This document shows positions 1 to 9,382 of a stretch of DNA of 64,000 nucleotides, in pieces. The position numbers and the translations under genes were made by a program. This DNA is from an uncultured Eubacteriales bacterium (lineage in GTDB: Bacteria > Bacillota > Clostridia > Lachnospirales > Lachnospiraceae): assembly GCA_900315015.1 (NCBI GenBank), contig OMXJ01000009.1, positions 16,034-80,033 of the forward strand, in the 5' to 3' direction. The notes beneath the pieces were generated by a model, which saw nothing but the letters and a program-made list of their open reading frames with translations, did not search any database and was not told the DNA's origin. Numbering within the stretch: the stretch's first letter is position 1; each line of letters begins with the position of its first letter.

Positions 1-716
1 CGCTGGAGGCGGCCTATCCTAGAAGATGTCCTATATGCAGGGAAATCATAATGCCAGTGGGAGAGCTTATCTGCAAAAAATGTGAAAAAGAGCTTCCCAT
101 AATAGATGAAAAAAGGTGCTTAAAATGCGGTGCTCCGCTATTCTCGGAAGAAGCGGCCATATGCCGCAGGTGCAGGGAAAAGGAGAAAAATGGACTAGCC
201 AGCTATGAGCATGGAATGGCGGTCTTTTCCTATACCGATAAAATAAGCGCTTCCATAGCAGACTTTAAATATCATAACCATAGGGATAATGCGGATTTTT
301 ATGCAAAGAAGATGCTAGATCGCTACGGAGAGTATATAAAAAGTCTTGCACCAGATGTCATAATACCAGTGCCCATTCATTTCATGAGGTGGTGGGAAAG
401 AGGCTATAATCAGGCAGCTCTAATAGCAAGAAAGCTTGCTGGAGGCCTGGAAATACCCTGCGATCTTAATTATTTAATAAGAGTGAAGGATACCAAAAAG
501 CAAAAGGACCTTACGCTAGAAGAAAGAATGAGAAATATATCCGATGCCTTTGCGGTATCAAAGGAAAGAGCATCAGATAAATATAAAAGAGTGCTTTTAG
601 TAGATGATATCTATACAACAGGCGGAACAATAGAAACATGCTCACGCGCGCTGCTAAAAGCAGGCTGTGAGCATGTGGATTTTATATCAGTGGCAATAGT
701 GCCAAACGATCTGTAA
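1..716 (+). CDS. comF: ComF family phosphoribosyltransferase-like protein (5' end outside window)
   Basis: The reading frame is open from base 3, so the true start lies upstream and the ATG at 51 is internal. The visible N-terminal part has a CPIC...CKKC and a CLKC...CRRC pair, the zinc-ribbon typical of ComF/ComFC. The C-terminal half has the PRPP-binding loop with acidic residues, VLLVDDIYTTGGT (about residue 180 counted from 51), as in type I phosphoribosyltransferases. In transformable Firmicutes ComFC is needed for uptake of single-stranded DNA; whether this strain is competent cannot be told here. The order comF, then hpf-secA, resembles the comFC-hpf(yvyD)-secA region of Bacillus, with a cvfB-like gene inserted on the opposite strand. 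Family assignment is firm; the role is inferred. Confidence 0.9.
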   Translation, partial: LEAAYPRRCPICREIIMPVGELICKKCEKELPIIDEKRCLKCGAPLFSEEAAICRRCREKEKNGLASYEHGMAVFSYTDKISASIADFKYHNHRDNADFYAKKMLDRYGEYIKSLAPDVIIPVPIHFMRWWERGYNQAALIARKLAGGLEIPCDLNYLIRVKDTKKQKDLTLEERMRNISDAFAVSKERASDKYKRVLLVDDIYTTGGTIETCSRALLKAGCEHVDFISVAIVPNDL

Positions 717-765
717 AGAACAAAACTGCATTTATTAATGCATAAAGGCAACGGAGGTAGCTTTA

Positions 766-1602
766 CTAGGCAAGTCTTATGCCGTTCTCCTCGATGACGA
801 TCTTTCTTTCCTTGTAAAGGTGACCTAGATCTCTCTTGAAGGATTTTTTACTCATATTAAAGACCTGTCTTATTGTATCACTATCTGTCTTATCACCATA
901 AGGAAGGAAACCGCCGGCCTTTTCGAGCATTTCGAGAATGGTATTGGTTTCTTCCATCTCAGTAGAAGCACTTCTTAAAGTGAGCTCGAGCTTTCCATCA
1001 GCAAGAACATTAGAAACAGTAGCAGTAATAGAATCACCAGGGCGGAGCGGAGTTTTAATTACCTCACGTTTAGGTATCATTGCAGAGAATTTATCATCAA
1101 CTGCAATGAAGGTGCCGAAATTATCGATGATTTCGTAAACGGTACCGCTTACGCTGTCGCCCTTTTTATATTCAGAACCAGTCTCAAGATATTTGTATAA
1201 TCTCATGGTCGCACAAAGGCGATCGCTCTTATCAATGTAAAGTCCAACTAAAACCTCTTCGCCCTTACCAGGATGGCGGCTCTGCTCCTTGAAAGGAAGG
1301 AAGAGATCCTTAGCAAGTCCCCAGTCAAGGAAGGCACCGATCTTTGTAACATCCTTAACTTTAAGCCTGGCGAGCTTTCCTAAAGAAATAGGAGGGATTT
1401 TAGTAGTAGCAATTATTCTATCCTCTGAATCCTTATAAACGAAAACTTCAACGCTGTTGCCATCCTGCATGTCATCAGTAACCTGATTAGCAGGCAGTAA
1501 AACGCTCTTTGAAGAATCGAGAGCTGTAAGATAAACGCCGTTAGAAGCGTGTCTGTCTATGATAAGTCTTTGAACAACTCCGAGCTTAATGTCTTTTTCC
1601 AT
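766..1602 (-). CDS. cvfB: CvfB/YitL-like S1-domain RNA-binding protein
   Basis: A 278-residue protein with S1-like beta-barrel modules in its N-terminal two thirds (KLGVVQRLIIDRHASNGVYL, then KDVTKIGAFLDWGLAKDLFLP and GTVYEIIDNFGTFIAVDD) and a C-terminal winged-helix-like end (about residues 220-278). This is the architecture of the CvfB/YitL family, known in Staphylococcus as an RNA-binding regulator of virulence genes; in this organism the RNA targets are unknown. The start at 1602 is preceded on the minus strand by AAGAGGT at suitable distance. The gene is convergent with comF (49 bp between stops; only a short TGCATT/AATGCA hairpin at 727-742) and divergent from hpf across the DnaA-box region. 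Confidence 0.85.
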   Translation of the reverse strand: MEKDIKLGVVQRLIIDRHASNGVYLTALDSSKSVLLPANQVTDDMQDGNSVEVFVYKDSEDRIIATTKIPPISLGKLARLKVKDVTKIGAFLDWGLAKDLFLPFKEQSRHPGKGEEVLVGLYIDKSDRLCATMRLYKYLETGSEYKKGDSVSGTVYEIIDNFGTFIAVDDKFSAMIPKREVIKTPLRPGDSITATVSNVLADGKLELTLRSASTEMEETNTILEMLEKAGGFLPYGDKTDSDTIRQVFNMSKKSFKRDLGHLYKERKIVIEENGIRLA

Positions 1603-1767
1603 AAAATATTACCTCTTAAAAATTATTGTACATGCCACGTAAAAAATCAGCTTTTTTTAAAAAGAAAAGTACCATTTTAGTATACAATGTATTTGCAAAA
1701 ATATCTACACATATTTTTGCTTAATTTTTGCTATAGCTGTAGAATTTAAAAGGGGGGTGTTAATAAC

Positions 1768-2011
1768 TGTGGATAATCCGGCTGATTTATCCACTTAAAT
1801 GTCGATAAACTTTGGAGCAGTGTGGATAAAGTGGATAACGTATCTTTTTTTTGTGCAACTTGCACAAATGTGGATGAAAAATAGTAAAATAATTACAGGG
1901 AAAAATGGAAAACGATTTCGGGTGTGGAGAAAGAGAAAAGTTATCCACAACCATTCGTCAACAATAGAACCTTGAAAATACTTATGCACAAAGTTATCCA
2001 CTTTATCCACG
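1768..2011. promoter_or_regulatory. Cluster of about ten DnaA boxes
   Basis: Within 244 bp there are three perfect copies of the DnaA box TTATCCACA: 1768-1776 (-), 1821-1829 (-) and 1941-1949 (+). One-mismatch copies lie at 1787-1795 (+), 1830-1838 (-), 1869-1877 (-), 1923-1931 (-), 1982-1990 (+), 1994-2002 (+) and 2003-2011 (+). The left half is mostly minus-oriented, the right half plus-oriented. A very AT-rich stretch (1603-1760) flanks it on the left and the hpf promoter starts 87 bp to the right. No dnaA or dnaN gene is next to it. The density is far above chance and typical of replication origins or of DnaA-titrating or regulatory clusters. Which of these it is cannot be decided here. 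No real gene is seen in 1603-2258. Confidence 0.85.
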
Positions 2012-2097
2012 TTTATATGTTACATCTGTCTTATGGATAAACTGGTAAATGGTAAAAAATACCAGTATGAGCGAAACAAACAAAATATAAAATTATC

Positions 2098-2126
2098 TTG
2101 TTTGTTGGCACTTTTTGTGTTATAAT
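2098..2126 (+). promoter_or_regulatory. Sigma-A-type promoter of hpf-secA
   Basis: TTGTTT (2098-2103), a 17-bp spacer and a perfect TATAAT (2121-2126). Transcription would start near 2133, leaving a leader of about 125 nt that contains the imperfect hairpin GGCTTTAAT (2168-2176) / ATTAAGCC (2188-2195). The promoter lies just downstream of the DnaA-box cluster, so DnaA could modulate it. Confidence 0.7.
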
Positions 2127-2258
2127 AGACTGAACAAATTATATGCGAAGGCGAAAAATGGCTGAATGGCTTTAATCAGACACTTGCATTAAGCCTTACA
2201 TATGGTTTATAGCCGAGGCGGTGAATACACTGCAGGGCAGAAAACGGAGGAACTTATT

Positions 2259-2786
2259 ATGAGATACATAATTAGTGGTAGGAATATTGATGTTACAGAG
2301 GGAATGAAGAACGCAATTTACGAGAAGATCGGAAAGCTTGAGCGTTATTTTACACCATCAACAGAGATTCATGTTACATTCTCAGTTGAGAAGAAGAACA
2401 GACAGCGCGTAGAGGTTACAATTCCGGTTAAGGGAACAATCGTTCGTGCAGAAGAAGTAGATGAAGATATGTATGCAGCTATCGATAAGGTAGAGGACAT
2501 TATAGAGCGTCAGCTTCGTCGCTATAAGACAAAGCTTATAGATAAGACACAGTCAGCAACAAGCTTCTCAAAGACATTCATTGAGGAAGAGGTTGATGAT
2601 GAAGAGGTAAAGATTTCAAAGGTTAAGAAGTTTGCAATGAAGCCAATGGATCCGGAAGAGGCATGCATTCAGATGAGCCTTCTTGGACATAACTTCTATA
2701 TGTTCAGAAATGCTTCAACAGATGAAGTAAATGTTGTATATATGCGCTCAGATGGCACATATGGTCTTATCGAGCCTGAAATTTAA
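2259..2786 (+). CDS. hpf: Long-form ribosome hibernation promoting factor (HPF/RaiA family)
   Basis: A 175-residue protein starting MRYIISGRNIDVTEGM. Residues 1-100 are the S30AE/HPF ribosome-binding domain; residues about 115-175 are the C-terminal dimerisation domain (KPMDPEEACIQMSLLGHNFYMF, followed by VVYMRSDGTYGLIEP), so it is the long form that makes 100S ribosome dimers in stationary phase. The start at 2259 is chosen because of GGAGG at 2246-2250; the frame is open further upstream to 2202, but that part has no homology-like content. The codons (CGT, ATC, GTT) are those of well-expressed genes. It lies 24 bp ahead of secA and probably shares its transcript, as in Bacillus. Confidence 0.95.
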   Translation: MRYIISGRNIDVTEGMKNAIYEKIGKLERYFTPSTEIHVTFSVEKKNRQRVEVTIPVKGTIVRAEEVDEDMYAAIDKVEDIIERQLRRYKTKLIDKTQSATSFSKTFIEEEVDDEEVKISKVKKFAMKPMDPEEACIQMSLLGHNFYMFRNASTDEVNVVYMRSDGTYGLIEPEI

Positions 2787-2810
2787 ATTTAGGAAAGGCA
2801 ATTTTTGGAA

Positions 2811-5408
2811 ATGAACATTTTATCGAAGATTTTTGGAACGCACAGCGAGCATGAGGTAAAGAGAATCGAGCCTATAGCAAAGAAGATCGAAAGCCTCGAG
2901 CCAGCAATGCAGGAGCTTTCAGATGAAGAACTTAGAGCTAAGACGGACGAATTTAAGGAACGCCTTTCAAAGGGAGCAACACTTGATGACATCCTTCCGG
3001 AGGCATACGCAGTAGTTCGCGAGGCAGCAAACAGAGTACTTCATTTAAGAGCCTTCCATGTACAGCTTCTTGGTGCTATTATTCTTCATCAGGGAAGAAT
3101 AGCAGAAATGAAGACTGGTGAAGGTAAGACACTCGTAGCAGCGTTTCCAGCATACCTGAATGCTCTTGAGGGTAAGGGTGTTCACGTAGTAACAGTTAAT
3201 GATTATCTTGCAAACCGTGATGCTGAGAATATTGGTCAGGTACACAGATTCCTTGGACTTACAGTAGGATGTATCCTTAGTTCGAATCCAGACAATAATG
3301 CAAGAAGAGAGGCTTATGCCTGTGATATCACTTATGGTACAAACAATGAATTAGGTTTCGATTACCTTCGTGACAACATGGTAATCTACAAGGACAAGCT
3401 TGTACAAAGAGGCTTACATTACGCAATCATCGATGAAGTAGACTCAGTACTCATCGACGAAGCACGTACACCTCTTATTATTTCCGGTCAGAGCGGAAAG
3501 TCAACTAGTCTATATACTGCCTGCGACATACTTGCCCGCCAGCTCGAAAAGGGTACAGCAAAGGAACTCAGCCGTATGGATACACTTATGGGTGAGGATG
3601 CCGAAGAAACCGGCGATTTCATCGTAGATGAAAAAGACAAGAATATCACCCTTACAGAAGATGGTATCAAGAAGGTTGAAAAATTCTTCAAGATTGATAA
3701 TTATTCAGATCCAGAGAATATAGACATTCAGCATAATATAATCCTTGCACTTCGTGCACATCATCTTTTTGCAAAGGATAAGGATTATGTAGTCAGACCG
3801 GTTGAGGATTCAAAGAGCGGTGAAGAAGAAGTACTTATTGTAGATGACTTTACAGGACGTATTCTTCCAGGACGCCGTTATTCAGATGGTCTTCACCAGG
3901 CAATCGAAGCGAAGGAGCATGTAAAGGTAAAGCGTGAGACAAAGACTCTTGCAACAATTACCTTCCAGAACTTCTTCAATAAGTATGATAAGAAGTGCGG
4001 TATGACAGGTACAGCTCTTACAGAAGAGCGTGAGTTCCGTGACATTTATGGAATGGACGTTATTGTTATACCTACAAATAAGCCGGTACAGCGTAAGGAT
4101 TATGACGATGCTGTATTCAAGACAAAAGAAGAAAAGCTTAATGCAGTGGTAGAAGCAGTTAAGGAAGCGCATGAAAAAGGGCAGCCTGTTCTCGTGGGTA
4201 CAGTTACAATTGAGGCTTCAGAAGAAGTATCAGCAAGACTTAAGAAAGTTGGAATCCCTCATAATGTACTTAATGCAAAATACCATGATCTTGAAGCTCA
4301 GATAATTGAAAAGGCAGGCCAAAAAGGAGCAGTTACAATCGCGACTAACATGGCAGGCCGTGGAACAGATATTAAGCTTGGCGAGGGCGTTACAGATCTT
4401 GGAGGTCTTAAGATCATTGGTACAGAGCGTCATGAAAGCCGCCGTATCGATAATCAGCTCCGTGGACGTGCAGGACGTCAGGGAGACCCGGGTGAATCAA
4501 GATTCTATATTTCACTTGAAGATGATCTCATGAGACTCTTTGGATCAGAGAGACTTATGTCTATCTTTACCTCAATGGGACTTCCAGAGGGACAGCAGCT
4601 CGACCATCCGATGCTTTCAAAGGCAATCGAAAATGCTCAGAAGAAGATAGAGGATAATAACTTTGGTATCCGTAAGAATCTTCTTGAGTATGATGAAGTT
4701 AATAATGAACAGCGTGAAATCGTATACGAGGAGCGCCGCAGAGTTCTCGATGGAGAATCAATGCGTGATGTAATTTATAAGTATTTCAACGACATCGCTG
4801 AAGAGTGTGTAAATAAGGTAATCGGTGATGATCAGACACCTGATGAATGGAATCTTGGAGAGCTTGATAATATGCTCGAACCGATTATTCCACTGCCACC
4901 ATTTGATCTTGGCGAAGACATGAGAAAGAATGGTACAAAGGCAGAGCTTCTCCAGAAGGTAAAGGAAGAGGTTACCCACTTCTATGAAGAAAAGGAAGCT
5001 GAATTCCCTAATCCGGAAGGAATCCGTGAGGCAGAGCGTGTGCTTCTTCTTAGAAGTATCGACACTCACTGGATGCAGCATATCGATGATATGGATCAGC
5101 TCCGTCAGGGTATTGGACTTCAGGCATATGGTCAGAAGGATCCTGTTAAGGAATACAAAAACCAGGGCTATGACATGTTCAACGACATGATACATGGAAT
5201 AAAGAAGGATACAGTTACAATGCTTTCACACATCCGTGTAGAGGAAAAGGTTGAGCGTAAGGAAGTAGCAAAGGCGACTGGAACCAATAAGGATGATTCA
5301 GGACCAAGAAAGGCAATAAGGCGTGATTCAAAGAAGGTACAGCCAAATGACCCATGTCCATGTGGATCAGGAAAGAAGTACAAGTTCTGTCACGGAAGAA
5401 TGTCTTAA
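2811..5408 (+). CDS. secA: Preprotein translocase ATPase SecA
   Basis: The motor of the Sec secretion pathway. Visible are Walker A (MKTGEGKT, near residue 100), the DEAD-type [15 protein letters not shown], the RDNMV and GTDIKLG helicase motifs and the C-terminal zinc-binding tail with [14 protein letters not shown], which binds SecB or ribosomes in other species. About 865 residues, normal for SecA. Two starts are possible: ATG at 2811, giving [10 protein letters not shown], which matches the usual SecA N terminus, or TTG at 2805; the Shine-Dalgarno AGGAAAGG is at 2791-2798. Co-transcribed with hpf. Codon use is that of a highly expressed gene (CGT, GGT, ATC). Confidence 0.97.
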   Translation: MNILSKIFGTHSEHEVKRIEPIAKKIESLEPAMQELSDEELRAKTDEFKERLSKGATLDDILPEAYAVVREAANRVLHLRAFHVQLLGAIILHQGRIAEMKTGEGKTLVAAFPAYLNALEGKGVHVVTVNDYLANRDAENIGQVHRFLGLTVGCILSSNPDNNARREAYACDITYGTNNELGFDYLRDNMVIYKDKLVQRGLHYAIIDEVDSVLIDEARTPLIISGQSGKSTSLYTACDILARQLEKGTAKELSRMDTLMGEDAEETGDFIVDEKDKNITLTEDGIKKVEKFFKIDNYSDPENIDIQHNIILALRAHHLFAKDKDYVVRPVEDSKSGEEEVLIVDDFTGRILPGRRYSDGLHQAIEAKEHVKVKRETKTLATITFQNFFNKYDKKCGMTGTALTEEREFRDIYGMDVIVIPTNKPVQRKDYDDAVFKTKEEKLNAVVEAVKEAHEKGQPVLVGTVTIEASEEVSARLKKVGIPHNVLNAKYHDLEAQIIEKAGQKGAVTIATNMAGRGTDIKLGEGVTDLGGLKIIGTERHESRRIDNQLRGRAGRQGDPGESRFYISLEDDLMRLFGSERLMSIFTSMGLPEGQQLDHPMLSKAIENAQKKIEDNNFGIRKNLLEYDEVNNEQREIVYEERRRVLDGESMRDVIYKYFNDIAEECVNKVIGDDQTPDEWNLGELDNMLEPIIPLPPFDLGEDMRKNGTKAELLQKVKEEVTHFYEEKEAEFPNPEGIREAERVLLLRSIDTHWMQHIDDMDQLRQGIGLQAYGQKDPVKEYKNQGYDMFNDMIHGIKKDTVTMLSHIRVEEKVERKEVAKATGTNKDDSGPRKAIRRDSKKVQPNDPCPCGSGKKYKFCHGRMS

Positions 5409-5435
5409 GTCTTAAAATTTAACACGTAAACTAAT

Positions 5436-5481
5436 GGTATCAGAATGCATACTTGTTTACTAAAGTATGTATTCTGGTATC
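5436..5481 (+). other. 19-bp stem-loop between secA and prfB
   Basis: GGTATCAGAATGCATACTT (5436-5454) pairs over its full 19 nt with 5463-5481, with three G-U wobbles when transcribed from the + strand and an 8-nt loop. No U-run follows, so it is not a standard intrinsic terminator. It could be an mRNA-processing or stability element between secA and prfB. The three wobbles favour selection on the + strand RNA. Confidence 0.6.
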
Positions 5482-5512
5482 TGTCTGTAAACAAAGAAGG
5501 GAAGTGATGATA

Positions 5513-6644
5513 ATGGTAGAGTTTGATCAGTTAAAACTTGATCTTACTTCTTATGAAAAGCCATTAATAGAAATGGGTGATTCACTTTGACCTCGCTACA
5601 AAGCAGGAAAAAGTGGACGAAATTAACAGAATCATGGAGGAACCTGGTTTTTGGAACAGGCCTCAGGAAGAAACTCAGAAGTATGTCACAGAATTGAATG
5701 GTCTGAAGGGACTTATAGATGAATATAATGCCCTAAAGAGCCGCTATGAAGATACTGTTGTCATGATCGAGATGGCAAATGAGGAAGAGGACAGAGATTC
5801 TCTTGAGGAATTAAAGCAGGAAGTGGAAAGCTTTAAGGAGGATCTTGAGACAATGCGTCTTGACACTCTCCTTACAGGTGAATATGACAGATGCAATTGC
5901 ATTCTTACTCTTCATGCAGGAGCCGGCGGAACAGAAAGTATGGACTGGTGCGGAATGCTCTCTCGTATGTATCAGAAATGGTGCGATAAGAAGGGCTATA
6001 AGGTTCAGGTAATCGACTTCCTCGAGGGAGACGATGCAGGATATAAGTCCATTACACTTCAGATAGATGGAATGAATGCCTATGGACATTTAAAGTCAGA
6101 AAAGGGCGTTCATAGACTTGTTAGAATATCGCCGTTTAATGCAGCAGGAAAGAGAGAGACCTCTTTTGTATCCTGTGATGTAATGCCAGATATTGATACA
6201 GAAATAAATATCGAAATTAATCCAGCAGATATTGAATTCCAGGCTTACCACTCAAGTGGTGCAGGTGGACAGCATGTAAATAAATCCTCATCTGCAGTAC
6301 GTCTTACACATAAGCCAACTGGAATAGTAGTAACCTGTCAGATGGAGCGTTCACAGCTTCAGAATAAGAACAAGGCTCTTCAGATGCTCAAGGAAAAGCT
6401 CTATATGATGGAGCAGGAAGCAAATGCAGAGAAGCTCTCTGGTATCCAGGGCGTTCAGAAGGGAATCAATTTCGGCAGCCAGATACGTTCATATGTATTA
6501 CAGCCATATACAATGGTAAAGGATACACGTACCGATGCGCAGACCTCTAATGCTCAGGCAGTTCTTGATGGAAGCATTGACTTATTCATAAATGCATATC
6601 TTGCATTTATAAATCAGAAGCCAGAGGAGCAGAACGGTAAGTAA
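5513..6644 (+). CDS. prfB: Peptide chain release factor 2, with programmed +1 frameshift
   Basis: Terminates translation at UGA and UAA. The first 25 codons (5513-5587) end at an in-frame TGA (5588-5590) in the context CTT TGA C, the classic RF2 autoregulatory site. A +1 slip reads GAC at 5589 and continues to 6644, giving about 376 residues. The RF2-specific anticodon motif SPF (VRISPFNAAGK) and the catalytic GGQ (SSGAGGQHVNKSSS) are both present. When RF2 is scarce, slow termination at the internal UGA raises frameshifting and so RF2 synthesis. The gene is intact, not a pseudogene. A GAAGGGAAG Shine-Dalgarno precedes the start. The purine-rich stimulator upstream of the slip site is weak here (ATGGGTGAT). 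Confidence 0.97.
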
Positions 6645-6688
6645 GATCTTTTATTGATCTGATTTTAAGTCTGATTGAGAGTGATAAT

Positions 6689-7168
6689 ATGGAGTATTTA
6701 CAGTTCAAAGTAGAGAATCAGGAATGTGGGATAAATATTGAGGATGTAATAGCCATAGAGGAAACTGGCAGAATAACGACTATACCAACGGCTAAAAGCG
6801 TGTTTAAGGGCATAAAGACCATAAGAAATCAGGTGGTACCTGTATATGATCTTAGAAAAAAGCTCAATATAAAAGATGCAGCAAGTGCCACCAGTCAGCT
6901 CATAGTTACATATGCCTCTAGCGAAAAGACGGAAATGATAGCCTTCGAAGTAGACAAGGTAGAAGGAATAATACATGCGGGAAAAGAAGATCTCTTCGAG
7001 CTTCCTAATATAATCCGAAATGAAAATACATCCTATATTAAGAATATATGCCACACCGGGGGAAAGCTCCTTCTTGTCATAGATACCTATGGCATCCTCA
7101 CTGAAGAGGAAAGAGAAGAATCTAAGAATATAGCCCTAGATGGTAAAGGTAATGCTTCTGGAAATTAG
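6689..7168 (+). CDS. cheW: CheW-like chemotaxis coupling protein
   Basis: A 159-residue single CheW domain: LQFKVENQECGINIEDVIAI, then the signature IRNQVVPVYDLRKKLNI (about residues 45-62) and FEVDKVEGIIHA. CheW couples chemoreceptors to the kinase CheA. No cheA or receptor gene is nearby, so this is an orphan coupling protein, perhaps working with a main chemotaxis operon elsewhere or with a separate receptor array. It sits 44 bp after prfB and is followed by a terminator, so it may be the last gene of the hpf-secA-prfB unit. The ribosome-binding site (GAGAGTGAT) is weak. Confidence 0.85.
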   Translation: MEYLQFKVENQECGINIEDVIAIEETGRITTIPTAKSVFKGIKTIRNQVVPVYDLRKKLNIKDAASATSQLIVTYASSEKTEMIAFEVDKVEGIIHAGKEDLFELPNIIRNENTSYIKNICHTGGKLLLVIDTYGILTEEEREESKNIALDGKGNASGN

Positions 7169-7175
7169 ATGATTT

Positions 7176-7206
7176 AAGCCTGGTAGAAAATTGCCAGGCT
7201 TTTTTA
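7176..7206 (+). terminator. Intrinsic terminator after cheW
   Basis: AAGCCTGG (7176-7183) and CCAGGCTT (7194-7201) form an 8-bp stem with a 10-nt loop, followed by TTTTT. Confidence 0.85.
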
Positions 7207-7226
7207 ATCAAATGGTAGGATTTTGG

Positions 7227-7316
7227 GGTTTAAATCTTATTGGTTTAAATCTTATTGGTTTAAATCTTACTGGTTTAAGATATATTGGTTTAAATTGTAA
7301 TGGTTTAAATTATATG
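7227..7316 (+). repeat. Six tandem copies of a 15-bp unit in front of uvrB
   Basis: The unit GGTTTAAATCTTATT is repeated at 7227, 7242, 7257, 7272, 7287 and 7302. The first two copies are identical; divergence grows toward uvrB and the last copy runs into the ribosome-binding site GGAGG (7316-7320). Because 15 is a multiple of three, the uvrB frame stays open upstream as GLNLI repeats, but this is not likely to be translated. TTTAAA is a palindrome inside each unit. No convincing uvrB promoter outside the repeat was seen. Confidence 0.95.
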
Positions 7317-7325
7317 GAGGTTATG

Positions 7326-9302
7326 ATGGACCATTTTGAACTTGTGTCCGATTATAAGCCTACGGGCGACCAGCCTGAGGCCATTGAAAAATTAGTAAAG
7401 GGCTTTAAGGAAGGAAATCAGTTTGAGACCTTGCTTGGAGTAACAGGCTCAGGAAAGACCTTTACCATGGCAAATATAATAGCAAAGCTGAATAAGCCGA
7501 CACTTATCATATCACATAATAAGACCCTTGCAGCCCAGCTGTATGGAGAATTCAAGGAATTTTTTCCGCATAATGCAGTAGAATATTTTGTATCCTACTA
7601 TGATTACTATCAGCCAGAGGCCTATGTGCCATCTACAGATACCTACATAGAAAAGGATTCAGCAATAAATGATGAAATAGATAAGCTCCGTCACTCGGCG
7701 ACAGCCTCCCTGACAGAAAGAAGGGATGTAATAATAGTTGCCTCGGTATCCTGCATATACGGACTTGGTAGTCCTATAGACTATCAGCACATGACTTTGT
7801 CCTTAAGACCTGGAATGGAAAAGGATAGGGATGAGGTGCTAAAGACTCTCATATCAATTCAATATGAAAGAAATGACATCGACTTTAAAAGAGGAACCTT
7901 CAGAGTAAGGGGAGATGTAGTAGATGTCTTTCCTATAGGAAACGCAGACTCAGCCTACAGAATTGAATTCTATGGCGATGAGGTAGATAGAATAACCGAG
8001 TTCGACGTGCTTACAGGCCGCGAAAAGGCTCAGATGGAGCATATTGTTGTGTTCCCGGCATCTCACTATGTAGTAACCCCGGAGCACATGGAAGCAGGAA
8101 TAAAGAAGATAGAAGAAGAGTTAGCAGACAGACTTGAATATTTTAAGTCAAATGGAAAGCTGCTAGAGGCTCAGAGAATTCAGGAGCGCACGAACTATGA
8201 CATAGAAATGATGAGGGAAACGGGCTTTTGTTCAGGAATTGAGAACTATTCCATGCACCTTGATGGAAGAAACTTTGGAGATACCCCGGAAACCCTCCTC
8301 GACTATTTTCCACCTGATACCCTGATAATAGTAGATGAGTCTCATATAAGTATTCCGCAGATAGGTGCGATGTACAACGGTGACCAGTCTAGAAAGTCTA
8401 CACTTGTAGAATACGGCTTCAGACTTCCATCTGCCAAGGAAAACAGGCCTTTATCCTTTGAAGAATTTGAGGACAAAATCGACCAGATGCTCTTTTGCTC
8501 GGCAACTCCCGGACCTTACGAGGAAAGCCACGAGTTAGAAAGAGCAGAGCAGGTGATAAGACCTACAGGACTATTAGATCCTGAAATATCTGTAAGGCCT
8601 ATAGAAGGACAGATAGATGATCTTATAACCGAAATAAATAAAGAGACAGCAAAGAAAAATAAGGTTCTGGTGACGACACTTACCAAGAAGATGGCCGAGG
8701 ACCTTACAGAGTATCTAAAGGAAGCAGGGATAAGGGTAAAATATCTTCATTCAGACATTGATACTCTTGAGAGGGCAAGAATAATCAGATCCATGAGACT
8801 TGATGAATTCGATGTCCTTGTAGGAATAAATCTTCTAAGAGAAGGTCTTGATATTCCTGAAATAGGACTTGTGGCGATTCTTGATGCAGATAAGGAGGGC
8901 TTCCTTCGTTCAAAGACCTCGCTTATTCAGACCATAGGAAGAGCAGCAAGAAATGCCGAGGGAAGAGTCATAATGTATGCAGATAATATGACGGCTTCCA
9001 TGAAGGAATCCATAGACGAGACCAATAGAAGAAGAAAAATTCAGGACGACTATAATAAGGCCCATGGCATAACTCCGACTACCATCAAGAAGGCGGTCAG
9101 AGATCTTATTGCGATTTCAAAGAACGTTGAGAGCGTAAGCAAGATGTCAGAGAAGGAAATGGAATCCATGAGCAATGAAGAGATAAATAAGAATATCGAA
9201 GCCTTTACCAAGGCAATGATGGCAGCAGCAGCAGAACTCAACTTTGAAAAGGCAGCAGAGCTAAGAGATAAGATAAAGGAACTAAAGGAGCATATTCAGT
9301 AA
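7326..9302 (+). CDS. uvrB: Excinuclease ABC subunit B
   Basis: The damage-verification helicase of nucleotide excision repair, 658 residues from ATG 7326 ([20 protein letters not shown]). Walker A is [12 protein letters not shown], the strand-separating beta-hairpin is [19 protein letters not shown], helicase motif VI is QTIGRAARN, and a C-terminal UVR domain ([18 protein letters not shown]) contacts UvrC and UvrA. GGAGG at 7316-7320 is 5 nt before 7326; the in-frame ATG at 7323 is too close. The open extension upstream comes from the 15-bp repeats and is rejected. uvrA follows after 80 bp. Confidence 0.97.
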   Translation: MDHFELVSDYKPTGDQPEAIEKLVKGFKEGNQFETLLGVTGSGKTFTMANIIAKLNKPTLIISHNKTLAAQLYGEFKEFFPHNAVEYFVSYYDYYQPEAYVPSTDTYIEKDSAINDEIDKLRHSATASLTERRDVIIVASVSCIYGLGSPIDYQHMTLSLRPGMEKDRDEVLKTLISIQYERNDIDFKRGTFRVRGDVVDVFPIGNADSAYRIEFYGDEVDRITEFDVLTGREKAQMEHIVVFPASHYVVTPEHMEAGIKKIEEELADRLEYFKSNGKLLEAQRIQERTNYDIEMMRETGFCSGIENYSMHLDGRNFGDTPETLLDYFPPDTLIIVDESHISIPQIGAMYNGDQSRKSTLVEYGFRLPSAKENRPLSFEEFEDKIDQMLFCSATPGPYEESHELERAEQVIRPTGLLDPEISVRPIEGQIDDLITEINKETAKKNKVLVTTLTKKMAEDLTEYLKEAGIRVKYLHSDIDTLERARIIRSMRLDEFDVLVGINLLREGLDIPEIGLVAILDADKEGFLRSKTSLIQTIGRAARNAEGRVIMYADNMTASMKESIDETNRRRKIQDDYNKAHGITPTTIKKAVRDLIAISKNVESVSKMSEKEMESMSNEEINKNIEAFTKAMMAAAAELNFEKAAELRDKIKELKEHIQ

Positions 9303-9382
9303 GCTTAGTTTTCCAGGCAATAGTTGCCTGAATGGTATGTATGATTTATGAGGCTGAAAATAAACACAGCCGGAGGAAAGAA

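Noticed and set aside
1795..2010. Minus-strand open frame in the DnaA-box region
   Set aside because: No ribosome-binding site or domain; its sequence is just the translated DnaA boxes and AT-rich DNA.
5577..5590. prfB as a pseudogene because of the internal TGA
   Set aside because: The CTT TGA C context is the known autoregulatory +1 frameshift site of RF2.
7191..7325. N-terminal extension of UvrB with GLNLI repeats
   Set aside because: It starts inside the cheW terminator and consists of the 15-bp repeat; GGAGG points to ATG 7326.
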